Positions 61,300-64,000 of a stretch of 64,000 nucleotides of DNA are shown here, piece by piece. The DNA is from Bacteroidales bacterium. Its GTDB lineage: Bacteria > Bacteroidota > Bacteroidia > Bacteroidales > UBA932. How positions within the stretch are numbered: the stretch's first letter is position 1; every line of letters begins with the position of its first letter. The notes below the pieces were generated by a model. That model made no database searches. It was given only the letters and a program-made list of their open reading frames with translations, and was not told the DNA's origin. The stretch is from assembly GCA_017519865.1 (NCBI GenBank), contig JAFWRQ010000003.1, positions 62,001 through 126,000 of the forward strand, given 5' to 3'. The position numbers were made by a program, and so were the translations under genes.

Positions 61300-61893
61300 A
61301 TGAAGAGATTATTCCTTGCATTCGTTGTCGCACTCTTTGCGTTCAGCGCTTCCGCACAGCAGATCGGTATCGTCGCCGGTATTACCGGCCCCAACAGCAC
61401 CCTTAAGGACAGCAAGATCGGTGCATTCGACCAGTATCACGCAGGTTTCGTGGCCAACTTCCCCGTGATGGAAGGCTTCCGCCTCCAGCCTGAGCTAATC
61501 TACAAGGTCAAGGGAACGTCCGTCAGCCAGATAGGTTCCGGCAATGACAAATACGACATGACCGTCGGTTTCATCGAGTTCGGTCTCGAGGGACAGATTG
61601 GCATCGGCCGCGAGTTCATGCGCATCTACGGCCTCGCAGAGCCCTTCATCGGATACAACCTCAAGGACCAGGGCTGGGACAAGGAGAAGGATCCCATCGA
61701 GAACCTCTCCTGGGACAAGACCGAGTACGGCCTCGCAATCGGTGGCGGCATCGAACTCTTCCAGCACCTTCAGGCTTCCGTGAAGTATTTCTGGAACATG
61801 GGCTCCGTCAAGGGCGACTTCAACAAGATCGTCGACGAAGACAAGGTCCGCAACTTCAACGGTATCACCCTTTCGCTGGCATTCCTCTTCTAA
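61300..61893 (+). CDS. Outer-membrane beta-barrel protein
   Basis: The protein is 197 aa with a signal peptide (about 1-19, ending SASAQ). It shows the alternating pattern of an eight-stranded barrel: QIGIVAGITGPN, GFRLQPELIYKVKG, MTVGFIEFGLEGQIGI, MRIYGLAEPFIGYN, GLAIGGGIELFQHLQASVKYFW, and a last strand ITLSLAFLF with a C-terminal Phe that is the usual BAM signal. Function unknown; such small barrels are often structural or adhesion-related. It is 6 bp upstream of the LOG-family gene. Confidence 0.85.
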   Translation: MKRLFLAFVVALFAFSASAQQIGIVAGITGPNSTLKDSKIGAFDQYHAGFVANFPVMEGFRLQPELIYKVKGTSVSQIGSGNDKYDMTVGFIEFGLEGQIGIGREFMRIYGLAEPFIGYNLKDQGWDKEKDPIENLSWDKTEYGLAIGGGIELFQHLQASVKYFWNMGSVKGDFNKIVDEDKVRNFNGITLSLAFLF

Positions 61894-61899
61894 GGAGCC

Positions 61900-62433
61900 A
61901 TGTCGGGCAGGAACGCGGTCGTTTTCTGTTCTGCGAGCTTCGACATTGACGAAAAGTACAACGACCTCGCCCGGGATGTCGTCCGCACCCTGCACGGGTG
62001 CGGCTACGGCATGGTGTCGGGCGGTACGGTCAAGGGTACCATGAAAGTCATAGCCGACGAGGCCCGCAGTCTGGGCATGGAGCACGTGGGCATCATCCCG
62101 GTGTTCATGAAGGGTATGGAGTACAGCGATGCTTCCAGACTTGTCTGGACGGATACCATGTCCGAGCGTAAGGAAGCCATGAGGGCCGGGACCTGCCTGG
62201 CCGTTGCGCTTCCCGGAGGCATCGGTACCTTGGACGAACTGATAGAGACCCTGACGCTGGCCAAGATCGGCCGGTATCCCGGCAAGATCGTCGCGTTCAA
62301 TCTCGACGGCTTCTACGATCCTCTCAAGGCCCTTCTGGACCATTATGTGGCCACCGGAATGCTCGACGCCCGTTCCAGGGGTCTGGTATCTTTCCCCACG
62401 ACGCTCGAAGAGTTCGCCGCCTGTATACAGTGA
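61900..62433 (+). CDS. LOG-family nucleoside monophosphate phosphoribohydrolase
   Basis: The protein is 177 aa and cytoplasmic. It carries the LOG motifs: FCSAS near the N terminus, SGGTVKGTMKVIADEA (about 40-55) and PGGIGTLDE (about 105-113), the PGGxGTxxE phosphoribohydrolase signature. Characterised members remove ribose 5-phosphate from AMP or cytokinin nucleotides. The prenyl synthase gene starts 1 bp after its stop, so they are on one message. Confidence 0.9.
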   Translation: MSGRNAVVFCSASFDIDEKYNDLARDVVRTLHGCGYGMVSGGTVKGTMKVIADEARSLGMEHVGIIPVFMKGMEYSDASRLVWTDTMSERKEAMRAGTCLAVALPGGIGTLDELIETLTLAKIGRYPGKIVAFNLDGFYDPLKALLDHYVATGMLDARSRGLVSFPTTLEEFAACIQ

Positions 62434-62434
62434 C

Positions 62435-63415
62435 ATGGAAAGGAAAACCATTCTTGAGTTTCTCGGAGACGACTGGATCCGGACGGGGGACCTCATACGC
62501 TCCTCGCTCGACAGCGATATCGAACTCCTTAACTGGACGAACGGTTACATCCTGGAGCATGCCGGCAAGCAGCTCCGGCCCATGCTCTCGCTGCTCATGG
62601 CGCGCGCCTGCGGGACCGGGACGCTGACCGGCGACACAGTCCGCTATGCTGCGGCGGTGGAGTTGCTCCACAATGCTACGCTCCTGCACGACGACGTCGC
62701 GGACGGGAGCAAGACGCGGCGCGGAGTACCTACTGTCGCATCCATCCTTGATCCGACACATTCGGTCCTGCTTGGCGACTACTGGCTGGTCAAGGCGGTG
62801 GGCCTCGTGCTGGATGCGGACGACAATGTCATGGAGGTCGTACGGCTTTTCGCCGATACCCTTACCCGCCTGGCCGAGGGGGAGATGTTCCAGTTGCAGA
62901 AAGCCTCGAGCGGTGACACTTCCGAGGAGGACTATCTCCGTATCATAGGGGATAAGACCGGCTCGCTCTTCGAGACAGCATGTCTTTCGGCTGCCATCTC
63001 CGTAGGGGCTTCCGCCGGGATCAGGCAGGTGGCCCGCGAGTATGCCAGGAATCTCGGCCTGGCTTTCCAGATCAAGGATGACATACTGGACTATGACGGA
63101 GGAGACATTGGGAAGCCCGCAGGAGTGGATGTACGCGAGCGCAAGATCACGCTGCCACTCCTGGGCGCGTTGAGGAGGGCCGACGACGCTTTGCAGGCGG
63201 AGATCCGCGAGAAGGTCCGGCAGGTAGGTGAGCATCCCGGGTTTGCGGAGGATGTCATCGAGTTCGTCAGGGATTACGGCGGGACCGCCTATGCGCAGGA
63301 GCGCCTCCTGGAGTTCTCGCAACATGCGAAGGATTCGCTTGCTCCGCTTCCGGACACTCCGGCAAAGGATTATCTGGTGGCGCTAGCCACTTTTACTGAA
63401 GAGAGAAAGAGATGA
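62435..63415 (+). CDS. Long-chain polyprenyl diphosphate synthase
   Basis: The protein is 326 aa from the ATG at 62435. The open frame continues upstream inside the LOG gene, but that part has no family similarity. Both Asp-rich motifs are present: LLHDDVADGSKTRRG (Asp86, 87, 90) and FQIKDDILDYDGG (Asp215, 216, 219), with GKQLRP for isopentenyl diphosphate binding. Small residues upstream of the first motif fit a long-chain product such as the menaquinone or undecaprenyl-type side chain; exact chain length cannot be read. It overlaps the next gene by 4 bp (ATGA). Confidence 0.92.
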   Translation: MERKTILEFLGDDWIRTGDLIRSSLDSDIELLNWTNGYILEHAGKQLRPMLSLLMARACGTGTLTGDTVRYAAAVELLHNATLLHDDVADGSKTRRGVPTVASILDPTHSVLLGDYWLVKAVGLVLDADDNVMEVVRLFADTLTRLAEGEMFQLQKASSGDTSEEDYLRIIGDKTGSLFETACLSAAISVGASAGIRQVAREYARNLGLAFQIKDDILDYDGGDIGKPAGVDVRERKITLPLLGALRRADDALQAEIREKVRQVGEHPGFAEDVIEFVRDYGGTAYAQERLLEFSQHAKDSLAPLPDTPAKDYLVALATFTEERKR

Positions 63416-64000
63416 TTTTCGACGGGACAGCAGGGAATGCAGACGTGAAAAGGGCACTTGCCGGCATGGCCGGCAGCGGCCGGGTCCCGCACGCCCTGAT
63501 GTTCTACGAGAACGACGGCTGTGGGGCGCTGCTCCTTGCGCTCGGATTCCTTGAGTGCCTTATCGGTTCGCAGAAGGTCCACAAGCTGATCCATCCCGAC
63601 GTACATTTCATCTTTCCCGTTACGAAGGGCTCGAAAGTCTCCTCCGATAAACCCACTTCCGAGTCCTACCTGAAGTATTGGCGGGAACTGGTGGAAAGTA
63701 ACCCTTATTTTCTTGAGAATGAACTGAATGAAGCTCTCGGTATCGAGGGCAAGTCCTCAGTGATAGCAATAAACGAGGCGAAGTTCATCATCGACAAGCT
63801 TTCGTTCCATTCCCTGGAGGGGGGCTGGCGGGCAATTGTCGTCTATCTGCCCGAAAAGATGAACAAGGATACTGCCAACCGCCTGCTGAAGAGCATAGAG
63901 GAACCTCCGGAGCAGTCGCTTTTCATCTTTGTGACCCATGCTCCTGAAAAGGTCCTGAGCACCATATCTTCCCGCTGCCAGGGCATCAGGGTACTGCCCC
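63412..64000 (+). CDS. holB: DNA polymerase III delta-prime subunit, 3' truncated
   Basis: The frame runs from the ATG at 63412 to the window edge (196 codons visible). It starts MIFDGTAGNADVKRALAG, then GRVPHALMFYEN. The end holds the clamp-loader pattern EKMNKDTANRLLKSIEEPPEQSLFIFVTHAPEKVLSTISSRCQ, containing the SRC motif of clamp-loader ATPases. The normal P-loop is replaced by ENDGCGALL, which is expected in delta-prime because it does not hydrolyse ATP. The subunit helps load the sliding clamp. It overlaps the prenyl synthase stop (ATGA). Confidence 0.88.
   Translation, partial: MIFDGTAGNADVKRALAGMAGSGRVPHALMFYENDGCGALLLALGFLECLIGSQKVHKLIHPDVHFIFPVTKGSKVSSDKPTSESYLKYWRELVESNPYFLENELNEALGIEGKSSVIAINEAKFIIDKLSFHSLEGGWRAIVVYLPEKMNKDTANRLLKSIEEPPEQSLFIFVTHAPEKVLSTISSRCQGIRVLP

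Noticed and set aside
1-64000. Mobile elements, CRISPR arrays, defence systems or prophage
   Set aside because: No transposase, integrase, cas, restriction or phage structural gene was seen, and no array of short direct repeats.

Overview
The window is a chromosomal segment of a GC-rich member of the Bacteroidetes, most likely Bacteroidales. The evidence is a SusC/SusD pair with a hybrid two-component regulator, promoters of the TAnnTTTG type with no Shine-Dalgarno pattern, many lipoproteins, a TonB receptor/DUF4249 pair with ECF sigma and FecR, a DUF4271-hemD-rnpA-yidD run, and DUF2723 and DUF3089 proteins. I see no phage, transposase, integrase, CRISPR array or rRNA.

Layout. 1-1805: the end of an M23 peptidase and a fucose/arabinose isomerase-fold protein. 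1802-6285 (minus): a likely operon of an EF-hand protein, an M48 lipoprotein protease and a Tricorn-type protease. 6424-6753: tRNA-Gln and tRNA-Met with a promoter and terminator. 6932-8805: two divergent lipoprotein hydrolases. 8773-11273 (minus): SUI1, DUF4271, hemD, rnpA, yidD. 11404-40384: a 29-kb polysaccharide utilization locus (see below). 40441-45845: DUF2723 membrane protein, rRNA-methyltransferase-like protein, pgk. 45971-51306: ECF sigma, FecR anti-sigma, STN-type TonB receptor, DUF4249 lipoprotein and a small lipoprotein. 51446-54824: GH95 enzyme and lgt. 54932-60848: tripartite RND efflux operon ending in a small PII-like protein. 60956-64000: thioredoxin, outer-membrane barrel, LOG-family protein, polyprenyl synthase, and the start of the DNA polymerase III delta-prime gene.

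The main discovery candidate is 11.4-40.4 kb. Its core matches the logic of a Bacteroides fructan locus: a hybrid sensor with a periplasmic sugar-binding domain, two GH32 enzymes, an inner-membrane MFS sugar permease, a fructokinase, SusC, SusD and a DUF3823 surface lipoprotein. Added to this core are seven exported esterase-type genes carrying nine hydrolase domains, a secreted GH13 enzyme and two tandem ceramidase-like proteins whose catalytic-serine motif is changed. I infer a locus for acylated fructose-containing sugars (acyl-sucroses or esterified fructo-oligosaccharides): strip the acyl groups, cut the fructosyl bond, then import and phosphorylate fructose. Terminators at about 18.05 kb and 40.36 kb and promoter-like boxes at 11.40, 19.95 and 29.32 kb suggest three or four transcription units.

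A second candidate is a structured DNA/RNA element. Two 30-nt hairpins of identical geometry, with compensatory base changes in the stem and the same 8-nt tail (TTATGGCC) at the same distance, flank the ECF/FecR/TonB cassette at 45885 and 51344. The second copy sits inside a 98-nt nested palindrome. All calls come from reading the sequence; none was checked against a database.
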